A stretch of DNA of 64,000 nucleotides from contig NZ_CP017057.1 of the NCBI RefSeq assembly GCF_001719165.1, positions 1,488,001-1,552,000 on the forward strand. The letters run 5' to 3'. Made by a program: the position numbers and the translations under genes. The DNA comes from Erythrobacter litoralis (lineage in GTDB: Bacteria; Pseudomonadota; Alphaproteobacteria; Sphingomonadales; Sphingomonadaceae). Under the pieces are notes generated by a model. That model was not told where the DNA came from, searched no databases, and was given only the letters and a program-made list of their open reading frames with translations. Of this stretch, positions 35,331-44,534 are shown piece by piece. How positions within the stretch are numbered: position 1 is the stretch's first letter; the number at the start of each line of letters is the position of its first letter.

Positions 35331-36341
35331 TTAGATCAGCCCGGTAAGCACCTGGTCCGGCGGCCTGTGTCCATCGGCCCAGAAACGGATGTTCGCGATC
35401 ACCTTCTCGCCCGAAGCCTCGCGCCCCTCGGCGGTAGCGCTGCCGATATGGGGGAGGGTCATGACGTTCGGATGGTCGAGCAGGCGCCGGTCGACATTCG
35501 GCTCGTCCGGATAGACGTCGAGGCCGGCGCCGGCGAGGCGGCCTTCGTGGAGCGCCTCGATCAGGGCCTCATGATCGATCAGTTCGCCACGCGCGGTGTT
35601 GATAACGCTGGCGCCGGCCTTCATCAACCCGATCCTGCGCGCGTCGATCATCCCGCGTGTTTCCTCGGTAAGGGGGCAGTGCAGGGTCAGTATATCGGTC
35701 TCGGACACCAGATCGTCGAGATTGGCGATGAAGCGCGCGCCGAACATGCGTTCGGCCGCCTCGGGAAGCGGCTTCCTCGCAAAATAGGCAATGTCGAGCC
35801 CGAACGCCTTCGCCCGGTGCGCGACCGCCTGGCCTATGCGACCCATACCCACGATTCCGAGCACCTTGCCGCCGATTTTCCGGCCGAGCAGGCCCGAAGG
35901 CGCCCACCCGGTCCATTCGCCGCGCCGCACGAGCTGCGTCCCTTCGCGGATACGGCGCGGTACGCCGAGGATCATTGCCATCGCGATATCGGCGGTGTCG
36001 TCGGTAAAGACGCCCGGCGTGTTGGTGACGATGATCCGCCGCTTCGCCGCGGCCTCGAGGTCAATATGTTCGGTTCCCGCGCCGAAATTGGCAATGAGGG
36101 CGAGCCGATCACCGCAGCTGTCGATCATTTCGGCATCGATCCGGTCGGTCACGGTCGGCACCAGCACGTCGCAGTCCCGCATCGCCGCGCACAGCTCCTC
36201 GCGGCTCATCGGCGTGTCGCTTTCATTGAGGACGGCATCGTAAAGTTCGCGCATGCGCGCCTCGACATTCGGCATCAGGTGGCGGGTGACCACGACGCGG
36301 GGCTTGCCTGAAGGGAAGTGCGGTGCGCTCGTTGATGCCAT
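35331..36341 (-). CDS. D-isomer-specific 2-hydroxyacid dehydrogenase (glyoxylate/hydroxypyruvate reductase-like)
   Basis: 336 aa. Start ATG 36341 (MASTSAPHFPSGKPRVVV); the longer open frame upstream is low in complexity. Signature elements are IANFGAGTEHIDLEAA, the NAD-binding KVLGIVGMGRIGQAVAHRAK, catalytic Arg in VINTARGELIDHE, Glu in YPDEPNVDRRLL and His in TLPHIGSATAEGREA. It reduces 2-oxoacids such as glyoxylate. The 131-base gap between its stop and the flavin oxidoreductase gene holds no gene that I can see. Confidence 0.9.
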   Translation of the reverse strand: MASTSAPHFPSGKPRVVVTRHLMPNVEARMRELYDAVLNESDTPMSREELCAAMRDCDVLVPTVTDRIDAEMIDSCGDRLALIANFGAGTEHIDLEAAAKRRIIVTNTPGVFTDDTADIAMAMILGVPRRIREGTQLVRRGEWTGWAPSGLLGRKIGGKVLGIVGMGRIGQAVAHRAKAFGLDIAYFARKPLPEAAERMFGARFIANLDDLVSETDILTLHCPLTEETRGMIDARRIGLMKAGASVINTARGELIDHEALIEALHEGRLAGAGLDVYPDEPNVDRRLLDHPNVMTLPHIGSATAEGREASGEKVIANIRFWADGHRPPDQVLTGLI

Positions 36342-36447
36342 GGGAAATTGCGCTAATGGGTGAGGGGCTTGGCGGTCAAGCGGTTCCGGCGAGGCTTGTT
36401 CGAATGCGCCGCTTGAAGCCTGCGCGCGGCACGCTATCACGGGGTGC

Positions 36448-36942
36448 ATGAGTGCCCTTCGCCTTGTCGCCGTGCTTGTTCTGGCGGTCGTTGCCGCCGT
36501 GAGCCTCGTCGTTTCTCCGGCGAGCGCGCAGGACCGCGAGACGCCCTATTGGGCCACGCTGCGCTTCGACAAGGTGAACCTGCGCGTCGGGCCGAGCCGG
36601 GAATATCGCATCGACTGGGTCTATCAGCGCAAGGGCCTGCCGGTGAAGGTCGTGCGCATCCGCGAGGGCTGGCGGCTCGTCGAGGATGCCGAGGGGACGA
36701 TGGGCTGGATCTCCGAAAGCCAGCTGAGTCGCTCGCGCGGCGCGCTGATCGTGGGCGAGGGGCTTGCCGACATGCGCGAAGGCCCTGACCCTGCCTCGGG
36801 CTTGCGCTGGCGGGCCGAACCGGGAGTGGTCGGCCAACTGCAGCGCTGCCGCGACAACTGGTGCGAGATCGACGTGGCGGGGCGCACCGGATGGGTATTC
36901 GCCGACCGGCTATGGGGTGACGAGGAACCGGCAGGCGGCTGA
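36448..36942 (+). CDS. SH3-domain periplasmic protein
   Basis: 164 aa. Signal peptide MSALRLVAVLVLAVVAAVSLVVSPASAQ. Two SH3_4/bacterial SH3-like repeats follow: LRFDKVNLRVGPSREYRIDW with WRLVEDAEGTMGWISESQL, and the second half GLADMREGPDPASGLRWRAE with WCEIDVAGRTGWVFADRLWG. Proteins like this (DUF1058/SH3_4 family) are frequent in alphaproteobacteria and may bind peptidoglycan peptides. It ends 2 bases from the convergent small lipoprotein gene. Confidence 0.88.
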   Translation: MSALRLVAVLVLAVVAAVSLVVSPASAQDRETPYWATLRFDKVNLRVGPSREYRIDWVYQRKGLPVKVVRIREGWRLVEDAEGTMGWISESQLSRSRGALIVGEGLADMREGPDPASGLRWRAEPGVVGQLQRCRDNWCEIDVAGRTGWVFADRLWGDEEPAGG

Positions 36943-36944
36943 GC

Positions 36945-37088
36945 CTATTCGGATGTCGGCGCCGATGGTCCTGCCGCCTCACCCTGGGGAATCGGAGCCG
37001 GCTCCAGCGGCTCGGGGTCCTGCACGGGTGCGTCGCATCCTGCGAGCAGCAGGGCAGTGAGGGCCAGAGACAAAAGCGCCTTTGGCAT
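36945..37088 (-). CDS. 47-aa small lipoprotein
   Basis: Short gene encoding MPKALLSLALTALLLAGC followed by 29 residues rich in Pro, Glu and Ala, ending in TAG. The lipobox LLAGC gives a lipid-modified Cys18 and a mature acidic tail of about 30 residues. It starts 7 bases after the thiolase stop on the same strand, so it is likely to be in the thiolase transcript. No homologous family that I recognise. Such short lipoproteins are often missed by gene callers. Confidence 0.6.
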   Translation of the reverse strand: MPKALLSLALTALLLAGCDAPVQDPEPLEPAPIPQGEAAGPSAPTSE

Positions 37089-37095
37089 TATCGAC

Positions 37096-38292
37096 CTAGA
37101 CCAGTTCGACTGCGACCGCGGTCGCTTCGCCGCCGCCGATGCAGAGCGAGGCGACGCCGCGGGTCTTTCCGTGGTTCTTGAGGGCGTTCAGAAGCGTGAC
37201 GATGATCCGCGCGCCGCTTGCCCCGATGGGGTGGCCGAGCGCGGTGCCGCCGCCGTTGACGTTGATCCTGTCATGCGGGATGTCGAGATCGCGCATCGCG
37301 AACATGGCGACGCAGGCGAAGGCTTCGTTGACTTCGAACAGGTCGACATCCTCCACGCTCCATCCGGCGCGGGCGAGCACTTTCCGGATCGCCGGAATCG
37401 GCGCGGTGGTGAACTTGGCCGGCTCCTGCGCGTGAGCGGCGGTGGCGACGATCCTTGCGACCGGCGCGAGACCCTTTGCCTTCGCCACGCTTTCGCGGGT
37501 GAGGACCAGCGCCGCCGCCCCGTCCGAGATCGAGCTCGAGGTCGCCGCCGTGATGGTCCCGTCCTTGGCGAAAGCGGGACGCAGGGTCGGGATCTTGTCC
37601 GGGCGGCCCTTTCCGGGCTGTTCGTCCTGTTCCACCACCACGTCGCCCTTGCGCGTCGTGACGGTCACCGGGACGACCTCATCGGCGAAGGCGCCGCTTT
37701 CGATCGCCTTGTTCGCGCGGGCGAGCGATTCGATCGAATAGGCGTCCATCTCCTCGCGGGTCATCTGGTAATCGTTGGCCGTTTCCTGCGCGAAAGTGCC
37801 CATCGCGCGGCCTTCCTCGTAGGCATCCTCGAGCCCATCGAGGAACATGTGGTCATAGGCGGTGTCATGGCCGAGCCGAGCGCCCGAACGGTGTTTTTTC
37901 AGCAGGTAGGGCGCATTCGTCATGCTCTCCATGCCGCCGGCGACGACCATGTCGATGGTCCCGCTGGCGAGCGCCTCGGCGCCCATGATGACCGTCTGCA
38001 TGCCCGATCCGCAGACCTTGTTGACCGTCGTCGCCTCCACCGAAAGCGGAAGGCCTGCCTTCACCATCGCCTGACGCGCGGGCGCCTGGCCGAGTCCTGC
38101 GGGCAGGACGCAGCCCATGTAGGCGCGATCGAAATCCTCTCCGCTTGCGCCCGAGCGTTCGATCGCGGCCTTGACCGCTACCGCGCCCAGTTCGGTCGCC
38201 GACACGTCCGCCAGCGCGCCCTGCATCCCGCCCATCGGGGTGCGGGCATAGGAGAGGATGACGATCGGGTCTTCGGCTGAGAACTGGGGCAT
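37096..38292 (-). CDS. Acetyl-CoA C-acetyltransferase (thiolase)
   Basis: 398-aa biosynthetic-type thiolase. Acyl-accepting Cys94 is in VNKVCGSGMQTVIMGAEAL; the C-terminal catalytic pair is His in GGGTALGHPIGASGARI and Cys in SLCIGGGEATAVAVE. It condenses two acetyl-CoA to acetoacetyl-CoA or works in reverse in degradation. The start MPQFSAEDP at 38292 was chosen; upstream codons in frame lack homology-like sequence. It is divergent from the aldehyde dehydrogenase gene across 189 bases and is followed by the 47-aa lipoprotein gene. Confidence 0.94.
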   Translation of the reverse strand: MPQFSAEDPIVILSYARTPMGGMQGALADVSATELGAVAVKAAIERSGASGEDFDRAYMGCVLPAGLGQAPARQAMVKAGLPLSVEATTVNKVCGSGMQTVIMGAEALASGTIDMVVAGGMESMTNAPYLLKKHRSGARLGHDTAYDHMFLDGLEDAYEEGRAMGTFAQETANDYQMTREEMDAYSIESLARANKAIESGAFADEVVPVTVTTRKGDVVVEQDEQPGKGRPDKIPTLRPAFAKDGTITAATSSSISDGAAALVLTRESVAKAKGLAPVARIVATAAHAQEPAKFTTAPIPAIRKVLARAGWSVEDVDLFEVNEAFACVAMFAMRDLDIPHDRINVNGGGTALGHPIGASGARIIVTLLNALKNHGKTRGVASLCIGGGEATAVAVELV

Positions 38293-38481
38293 TGCGTGAG
38301 AGTCCTTCGTGATGGCTGTGATTTCGCGCGCGGGTCTAGGCCCGAGCCGCGCGGTTGGCAATCGCGCGCGGGGAGGGCTTTCGTGTTACCTTGTCATCGG
38401 CCCCGGTTTGGGCAAGTGTCCGTATCGGTGGCAAACCGAAACGGATGCCGACACTCGATACAGGGATCAGGAGAGACACAG

Positions 38482-39912
38482 ATGGCTGACGACAGGCGCG
38501 ACGAACTCGAAGAGCTGCTGCAGCACCAGCGCGACGCCTTCACCGCCTCGCGGCCCGAGGCGATGAGCCTGCGCAAGGACCGGATCAAGCGCGCGATCGC
38601 GTTGCTCAAGGAAAACGACGAGGAACTGTGCCGCGCCATGAGTGCCGATTTCGGCAATCGTGCGCTGGAGCAAAGCATGATCACGGACATTGCGGGCACG
38701 GTCGGGCTTGGCAAGGATGCGTTGAAGCACATGGACAGCTGGGCCAAGGTGGACAAGCGCAAGGTCCAGTTTCCTCTGAACCTGCTCGGCGCGAAGGCTG
38801 AGGTGCGCTATGAGCCAAAGGGCGTCGTCGGAATCCTCTCGCCGTGGAATTTCCCGGTAAATCTCGCCTTCGCCCCGCTGATGCAGGTGCTCGCGGCAGG
38901 CAACAGGGCTATGATCAAGCCATCCGAATTTACCGAGCGCACGAGCGAACTCATGGCCGAGCTGACAGCGAAATATTTCGCGCGCGACGAGGTGGCAGTT
39001 GTCACCGGCGGTCCGGAAGTCGCGTCGGCGTTCTCCTCGTTGCCGTTCGATCATCTCGTCTTTACCGGTTCGACCGCCACCGGGCGGCTTGTGATGCAGT
39101 CGGCAGCGAAGAACCTCGTGCCCGTCACGCTCGAACTGGGCGGCAAGTCGCCGGTCATCATGGGCCGCAGCGCCGATTTCGCCAAGGCGGGCGAGCGGAT
39201 CGCATTGGGCAAGATGATGAATGCGGGCCAGATCTGCCTTGCGCCCGATTACATGTATGTTCCCGAGGACAAGGCTGACGAAGCGGTCGCGGGCGTCTCG
39301 AACGGCGTGTCGGCGATGTATCCGACCCTGCTGGAGAACGACGACTACTGCTCGATCGTATCCGACCGCCATTTCGATCGGCTCAAGGGTCTTGTCGAGG
39401 ATGCGCGGGAAAAGGGCGCGGAAGTGATCGAGGTAAATCCGGGCGGTGAGGATTTCGGCTCCTCCAACCAGCGCAAGATGCCTCTTACCATTCTCAGGAA
39501 CGTCAACGACGACATGGCCGCGATGCAGGAGGAAATCTTCGGGCCGGTCCTGCCGGTGAAAACCTATCGCGCCATCGACGAGGCAGTCGACTACGTCAAC
39601 GAGCACGACCGTCCGCTCGGCCTGTATTATTTCGGCGAGGACAAGGCCGAACAGGAGCGCGTGCTGAACCGCACGATTTCGGGCGGGGTCACGACCAATG
39701 ACGTGATCTTCCACGTCTCGATGGAGGACCTGCCCTTTGGCGGGGTGGGGCCGTCGGGGATTGGGAGCTATCACGCGGTCGAGGGCTTCCGCGAATTCAG
39801 CCATGCCCGCAGTGTCTATCACCAGCCGAAAATCGACATCGCCAAGCTCGGCGGGTTCAAGCCGCCCTATGGCAAGGGCACGCTGAAGGCCGCGCAGACG
39901 ATGATGAAATGA
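38482..39912 (+). CDS. Coniferyl aldehyde dehydrogenase-like aldehyde dehydrogenase
   Basis: 476-aa ALDH, close in length and opening to CalB proteins. Catalytic Glu218 in VTLELGGKSPVIM and nucleophile Cys252 in MNAGQICLAPDYMYV. NAD-binding motif LVFTGSTATGRLVM; N-terminal block ILSPWNFPVNLAFAPLMQVL. It oxidises an aldehyde to the acid with NAD(P). Start ATG 38482 with AGGAG at 38469-38473. Its stop overlaps the next gene by 4 bases (ATGA). The exact aldehyde is not known; a role in lignin-derived aromatics is possible. Confidence 0.88.
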   Translation: MADDRRDELEELLQHQRDAFTASRPEAMSLRKDRIKRAIALLKENDEELCRAMSADFGNRALEQSMITDIAGTVGLGKDALKHMDSWAKVDKRKVQFPLNLLGAKAEVRYEPKGVVGILSPWNFPVNLAFAPLMQVLAAGNRAMIKPSEFTERTSELMAELTAKYFARDEVAVVTGGPEVASAFSSLPFDHLVFTGSTATGRLVMQSAAKNLVPVTLELGGKSPVIMGRSADFAKAGERIALGKMMNAGQICLAPDYMYVPEDKADEAVAGVSNGVSAMYPTLLENDDYCSIVSDRHFDRLKGLVEDAREKGAEVIEVNPGGEDFGSSNQRKMPLTILRNVNDDMAAMQEEIFGPVLPVKTYRAIDEAVDYVNEHDRPLGLYYFGEDKAEQERVLNRTISGGVTTNDVIFHVSMEDLPFGGVGPSGIGSYHAVEGFREFSHARSVYHQPKIDIAKLGGFKPPYGKGTLKAAQTMMK

Positions 39913-41147
39913 GGCGGCTTGCGGGGCTTGCCGCGCTGGCGCTTGCGGTCGCGGCGCCGGTGGCAAGCGAACCGCCCGAATGGCGCCCGGTCGATGCCGC
40001 GACCGGCCAGTTGCGCGAGGTCGAGGCGCTCGAGGCACTCGCGCAGGCCTTCCCCGACAGCGGCAGCGTGCGGCTGCGGTTGCTCGAGCCGCTGATCGCG
40101 GCGGGCGAGGGGGCGCGAGTGCTCGAAGTGCTGCACTGGCTCGAAGAGCGGGGCTATGTGTTCAGTCCTCCTGCGCGGGAGCAGATCCCGCGTCTTGTCG
40201 GCGAAAAACATGCAGATGCGGCGAAGGCGCTGTTGCTGCCTGATGCCGACCCGATCACTGCAAGCGAGGTCGTCGCCCGGGTCCCGGCACAGGCGGGCCT
40301 GGTCGAAAGCGTATTCGCCTCGCCCGACCTCTCGACCGTCATCGCCACTTCGGTCACGCGCAAGGCGCTGTGGGTCCGGGAGGATGGGAACTGGCGGAAA
40401 GTCTCGTTTCCGGGGGCGAAGGACCTTTCCGGCATCGCGCAGGATACGAAGCGCAACATCAGGTGGGTCGCTTCGTCCGATATCGACGAAAGCGGCGGGG
40501 ACGGGGACCTTTTCAACGGTGTTATCGGTTCGTCCCCGCTGATCGCCGCGCCGCTGCACATTGCGGTTCCTGCCGGCGTGACCCTGTCCGACATAGCGGT
40601 CGACGAGGCCGGGACGGTCTTCGCGAGCGATCCTCTCGGCGGCGGCATCTATCGCGCAGCAATCGGAGAGAGCGCGTTCTCGCCGCTCGTCGAACCGGGC
40701 ACGTTCCGCTCGCCGCAGGGCCTTGCGCCGAGCGCCGACGGAGCGCGGCTCTTCGTCAGCGACTATCGCTATGGCCTTGCGATGAGCCACCTTGCGTCGG
40801 GCGAAGTCTCACGCCTTGCTAGCGACGTGCCCGCGATCCTCGACGGGATCGACGGGCTCTGGCTGCATGGCGCGGAGCTTATCGCGGTGCAGAACGGCAC
40901 CAGCCCGATGCGGATCAGCGCCTTAGCCCTGTCCGCGGATGGCAGCCGGATCACAGGCGTGCGCGTACTCGAACAGGCGCACCCCAAATGGACCGAGCCG
41001 CTCGGCGGCAGCATCGCAGATGGCGCGCTGGTCTATGTTGGGACGGGCCATTGGCGCGATTATGTCGCGGGCGAGCTTGTCGAGGGGCGCGAAACCAAGC
41101 CGACCGAGATTCGCCGTCTCCCGCTCGGCTCGGCGAGGGGGCGCTGA
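39909..41147 (+). CDS. Exported SMP-30/beta-propeller-like protein with an N-terminal helical domain
   Basis: 412 aa. Signal peptide MRRLAGLAALALAVAAPVAS, then a helical TPR-like stretch (about residues 35-110: EVEALEALAQAFPDSGSVRL and onwards). The second part has repeated blades of the type GVTLSDIAVDEAGTVFASDP, RSPQGLAPSADGARLFVSDY and DGIDGLWLHGAELIAVQNG, resembling SMP-30/NHL propellers. It may be a periplasmic lactonase or a binding scaffold. It overlaps the aldehyde dehydrogenase stop (ATGA), so the two are translated together; a lactone or aldehyde-acid pathway link is inference. Confidence 0.7.
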   Translation: MRRLAGLAALALAVAAPVASEPPEWRPVDAATGQLREVEALEALAQAFPDSGSVRLRLLEPLIAAGEGARVLEVLHWLEERGYVFSPPAREQIPRLVGEKHADAAKALLLPDADPITASEVVARVPAQAGLVESVFASPDLSTVIATSVTRKALWVREDGNWRKVSFPGAKDLSGIAQDTKRNIRWVASSDIDESGGDGDLFNGVIGSSPLIAAPLHIAVPAGVTLSDIAVDEAGTVFASDPLGGGIYRAAIGESAFSPLVEPGTFRSPQGLAPSADGARLFVSDYRYGLAMSHLASGEVSRLASDVPAILDGIDGLWLHGAELIAVQNGTSPMRISALALSADGSRITGVRVLEQAHPKWTEPLGGSIADGALVYVGTGHWRDYVAGELVEGRETKPTEIRRLPLGSARGR

Positions 41148-41254
41148 TCGCACCAACTGTTCGAATTCGTGCAAGTGCGATGCGTCGATTTGCCCGAGTC
41201 GCGCCCTTGCGCGCGGTGTGGGACAGGCCTAGGTGGCACGTGGGATAAGCAAGC

Positions 41255-41641
41255 TTGGACATCGCCGTGATCGACCTCAGCCAGTATCTGCCGATACTGT
41301 TATTCATTTTCGTGGCCCTCGGGCTCTCGGTTCTTTTCGTGTTCCTGCCCATGGGCGTCTCGCGGCTGACCGGGGCGCACAATCCGGACGCGGAAAAGCT
41401 CAGCGAATATGAATGCGGCTTTCCTGCGTTCGAGGATGCGCGCAGCCAGTTCGACGTGCGGTTCTATCTGGTCGCGATCAGCTTCATCATCTTCGACCTC
41501 GAAGCCGCGTTCCTGTTTCCCTGGGCGGTGAGTCTCGGCGAGACGGGCTGGGTGGGCTGGATCGGCATGATGACCTTCCTGTTCATCCTCGCCGTCGGCC
41601 TTGCATACGAATGGAAGAAAGGAGCTCTGGACTGGGAATGA
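41255..41641 (+). CDS. nuoA: NADH-quinone oxidoreductase subunit A
   Basis: 128-aa membrane subunit with three TM helices. It carries the conserved [20 protein letters not shown] loop and [24 protein letters not shown] TM2. The start is TTG 41255 with only a weak ribosome site; a GTG at 41267 is the alternative. It opens the complex I operon, and nuoB starts inside its stop codon region (ATGA). Confidence 0.95.
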   Translation: MDIAVIDLSQYLPILLFIFVALGLSVLFVFLPMGVSRLTGAHNPDAEKLSEYECGFPAFEDARSQFDVRFYLVAISFIIFDLEAAFLFPWAVSLGETGWVGWIGMMTFLFILAVGLAYEWKKGALDWE

Positions 41642-42231
41642 GCAAGCCTTCCGAGAGCACTGTCGTCACCCCGCCGCGCGCGCTTCCGGAAATGTCCGGA
41701 TATGCGACCGCGAAGGGCGGCGAGGTGCGCCAGCCCGACCAGGATTATTTCAACGCGCTCCAGACCGAGGTCAACGACAAGGGCTTCCTCGTCACCTCGA
41801 CCGAGGACGTGTTCCAGTGGGCCCGCACCGGTTCGCTGTGGTGGATGACCTTCGGCCTAGCCTGCTGCGCGGTCGAGATGATCCACGTGAACATGCCGCG
41901 CTATGACATGGAACGCTTCGGCGCCGCCCCGCGCGCGAGCCCGCGTCAGTCGGACCTGATGATCGTTGCTGGCACGCTGTGCAACAAGATGGCCCCGGCG
42001 CTTCGCAAGGTCTATGACCAGATGTCGGACCCGAAATACGTGATCAGCATGGGTTCGTGCGCCAATGGCGGCGGCTATTACCACTACAGCTATTCGGTGG
42101 TGCGCGGCTGCGACCGCATCGTGCCGGTCGACATCTATGTCCCCGGCTGCCCGCCTACGGCCGAGGCGCTGCTCTATGGCGTGATGCAATTGCAGCGCAA
42201 GATCCGCCGCTCCGGCACGATCGAGCGATAG
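41638..42231 (+). CDS. nuoB: NADH-quinone oxidoreductase subunit B
   Basis: 197-aa subunit holding cluster N2, the last Fe-S centre before quinone. Cysteines are seen in [10 protein letters not shown] (the tandem Cys pair), [13 protein letters not shown] and [15 protein letters not shown]. The first 30 residues are a variable extension. Overlaps nuoA by 4 bases. Confidence 0.97.
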   Translation: MSKPSESTVVTPPRALPEMSGYATAKGGEVRQPDQDYFNALQTEVNDKGFLVTSTEDVFQWARTGSLWWMTFGLACCAVEMIHVNMPRYDMERFGAAPRASPRQSDLMIVAGTLCNKMAPALRKVYDQMSDPKYVISMGSCANGGGYYHYSYSVVRGCDRIVPVDIYVPGCPPTAEALLYGVMQLQRKIRRSGTIER

Positions 42232-42241
42232 GGCAAGGCTG

Positions 42242-43114
42242 ATGGCAGTCCTTCATTCCGCCCCGAAGATCGCCTCCCACGAAGGCGTTATCGATCGCAT
42301 TGCCGAGACGATCAGCGTCTGGCTGATCGACGCGAGCGAGGCGTATGGCGAATTGATCTTCACCGTCCGCCGCGACGACATCGAGCGGGTACTGCGCGTC
42401 CTGCGCGATGACCATGCATACCAGCAGTTGATGGAAATCGCGGGCGCGGACTATCCCTCGCGGCCCGAACGGTTCGAAGTGGTCTACATGCTGCTTTCGC
42501 TGACCAAGAACCACCGCATCATCGTCAAGTGTTCGACCGACGAGGCGACGCCCGTCCCGACCGTCACGACGCTGTGGCCGAATGCGGGCTGGCTCGAGCG
42601 CGAAGTGTTCGACATGTTCGGCGTGACCTTCGCCGGCAACCCGGACCTTCGCCGCATCCTCACCGACTATGGCTTCGAAGGGCATCCCTTCCGCAAGGAC
42701 TTCCCGATGACCGGCTATACCGAGCTGCGCTATTCGGAAGATGAGAAGCGGGTGGTCTACGAACCGGTCGATCTCGCGCAGGACATGCGCACCTTCGACT
42801 TCCTCTCCCCGTGGGAGGGTGCGGAATACCAGCTGCCGGGCGACGAGAAGGCGCAGCAGCCGCCGCTCGCCGACGAAAAGAAGCCGCCGGTGAAGGATCC
42901 CAAGGTGACCGAAAAGCCCACCGATACCGGTGCGGGCCCGAAGGCGGACGAGAAGGCGGCCGAAGGCACGGCGGCGAACCCGCCCAAGATGAAGGACGGC
43001 AATGGCGCGCCCGGCGCTCCGAATGCGACCGAGGACAGCCCCGACCGCGCCCCGGCCAAGAGCAGCGTGCGCGACACCAAGGGCGCGACCAAGCCCGAAG
43101 GCGGTGACGAATGA
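42242..43114 (+). CDS. nuoC: NADH-quinone oxidoreductase subunit C with a long C-terminal tail
   Basis: 290 aa. The domain proper is residues 1-200: [35 protein letters not shown] (the conserved E-R-E-x-x-D-x-x-G signature) and [17 protein letters not shown]. From about 200 to 290 the protein is Lys/Pro/Ala/Asp-rich and looks disordered; most NuoC proteins end near 200. It binds NuoD in the peripheral arm. The 3' end overlaps nuoD by 4 bases. Confidence 0.96.
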   Translation: MAVLHSAPKIASHEGVIDRIAETISVWLIDASEAYGELIFTVRRDDIERVLRVLRDDHAYQQLMEIAGADYPSRPERFEVVYMLLSLTKNHRIIVKCSTDEATPVPTVTTLWPNAGWLEREVFDMFGVTFAGNPDLRRILTDYGFEGHPFRKDFPMTGYTELRYSEDEKRVVYEPVDLAQDMRTFDFLSPWEGAEYQLPGDEKAQQPPLADEKKPPVKDPKVTEKPTDTGAGPKADEKAAEGTAANPPKMKDGNGAPGAPNATEDSPDRAPAKSSVRDTKGATKPEGGDE

Positions 43115-44322
43115 GCATCGAGATCGAAAAGTCGCCGACGACCGAAGGCGACGTCATCACCAATTACACGATCAATTTCGGTCCCCAGCACCCGGCCGCG
43201 CACGGCGTCTTGCGCATGGTCATGGAACTGGACGGCGAGGTGATCGAGCGGATCGACCCGCATGTCGGCCTGCTCCACCGCGGCACCGAAAAGCTGATCG
43301 AGCACAAGACCTATCTCCAGGCGCTGCCCTATTTCGACCGGCTCGACTACTGCTCGCCGCTGTGCATGGAGCATTCCTACGTCCTCGCGATCGAGAAGCT
43401 GCTCAATCTCGAAGTGCCCGAGCGCGCCCAGTACCTGCGCGTCCTGTTTGCCGAACTGACCCGCATTTCCAACCACATGCTCAACATGGGCGCACACGTG
43501 CTCGACGTGGGCGCGTTCACGCCGAACCTGTGGATCATGGACCTGCGCGAAGACTGCATGAATTTCTTCGAGCGGGCTTCCGGCGCGCGGATGCACAGCG
43601 CATACTTCCGCCCCGGTGGCGTCCACCAGGACGTGCCGGAAAAGCTGCTGGTCGATATCGGTGACTGGCTCGACAACCGTTTCTTCCAGCTGTTCGACGA
43701 TGCGATGAGCCTCGTGCTCGACAACCGCATCTTCAAGCAGCGCAATGTCGATATCGCCGTGGTCGGCCGCGAGGACGCGGTGGCGTGGGGCTTTTCCGGG
43801 CCGATGATCCGCGCGGCGGGCATTCCTTGGGACCTCAGAAAGAGCCAGCCCTACGATGTCTATGACCGGATGGATTTCGAAATTCCGGTCGGCACGAATT
43901 CGGACTGCTACGACCGCTTCATGGTTCGGGTCAAAGAGGTGCGCGAGAGCGCGAAGATCATCAAGCAGTGCTTGGCGCAGATGCCCGGTGGGCCGATCGC
44001 GGCGGAAAACAGCAAGGTGGTCCCGCCCAAGCGCGGCGAGATGAAGCAGTCGATGGAAAGCCTCATCCACCACTTCAAGCTCTACACCGAAGGCTTCCAC
44101 GTGCCCGCGGGCGAGGTCTATGTCGCGACCGAAAGCCCCAAGGGCGAATTCGGCGTCTATCTCGTCAGCGACGGCACCAACAAGCCGTACCGCTGCAAGA
44201 TTCGCCCGACGGCGTTCAGTCACCTGCAGGCGATGGACTTCATGTCCAAGGGCCACATGCTGCCCGATGCGACCGCCATTCTGGGCGCGATCGACGTGGT
44301 GTTCGGGGAGTGCGACCGGTGA
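43111..44322 (+). CDS. nuoD: NADH-quinone oxidoreductase subunit D (49-kDa)
   Basis: 403 aa. Typical opening [20 protein letters not shown], where the His residues line the quinone cavity, then [40 protein letters not shown] and the C-terminal [13 protein letters not shown]. It forms the quinone site with NuoB. The next gene, a small ORF and not nuoE, starts at its stop codon. Confidence 0.97.
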   Translation: MSIEIEKSPTTEGDVITNYTINFGPQHPAAHGVLRMVMELDGEVIERIDPHVGLLHRGTEKLIEHKTYLQALPYFDRLDYCSPLCMEHSYVLAIEKLLNLEVPERAQYLRVLFAELTRISNHMLNMGAHVLDVGAFTPNLWIMDLREDCMNFFERASGARMHSAYFRPGGVHQDVPEKLLVDIGDWLDNRFFQLFDDAMSLVLDNRIFKQRNVDIAVVGREDAVAWGFSGPMIRAAGIPWDLRKSQPYDVYDRMDFEIPVGTNSDCYDRFMVRVKEVRESAKIIKQCLAQMPGGPIAAENSKVVPPKRGEMKQSMESLIHHFKLYTEGFHVPAGEVYVATESPKGEFGVYLVSDGTNKPYRCKIRPTAFSHLQAMDFMSKGHMLPDATAILGAIDVVFGECDR

Positions 44323-44534
44323 TGAGCTTTTTCCGGCAAATTCTCTGGGATTGCCAACCGGTTTGGGCACGACTGCTGTTTCTCCTGGTCGGCATCCCCG
44401 CATTTGTTGGCCTGCGCGCGTTTGATCCGTTGGATTATCCGTCTCTAAATCTAGGCCTTCTTCTCATTTTCGGTGCGACTGTGTCGGTTCAACTGCTCTT
44501 CATCGCACGCGCTTTCTATCGGAGTGATGTCTGA
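44322..44534 (+). CDS. 70-aa two-helix membrane protein inserted between nuoD and nuoE
   Basis: Starts ATGAGCTTT from the last base of the nuoD stop and ends one base into nuoE, so it has no free space on either side. Two hydrophobic segments: about residues 18-31 (RLLFLLVGIPAFVGL) and 43-62 (NLGLLLIFGATVSVQLLFIA). By my count GC is about 52% (111 of 213), well below the surrounding nuo genes. No family that I recognise. Translational coupling says that it is made with complex I; possible roles are an accessory subunit, an assembly factor or a recent insertion. Confidence 0.7.
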   Translation: MSFFRQILWDCQPVWARLLFLLVGIPAFVGLRAFDPLDYPSLNLGLLLIFGATVSVQLLFIARAFYRSDV

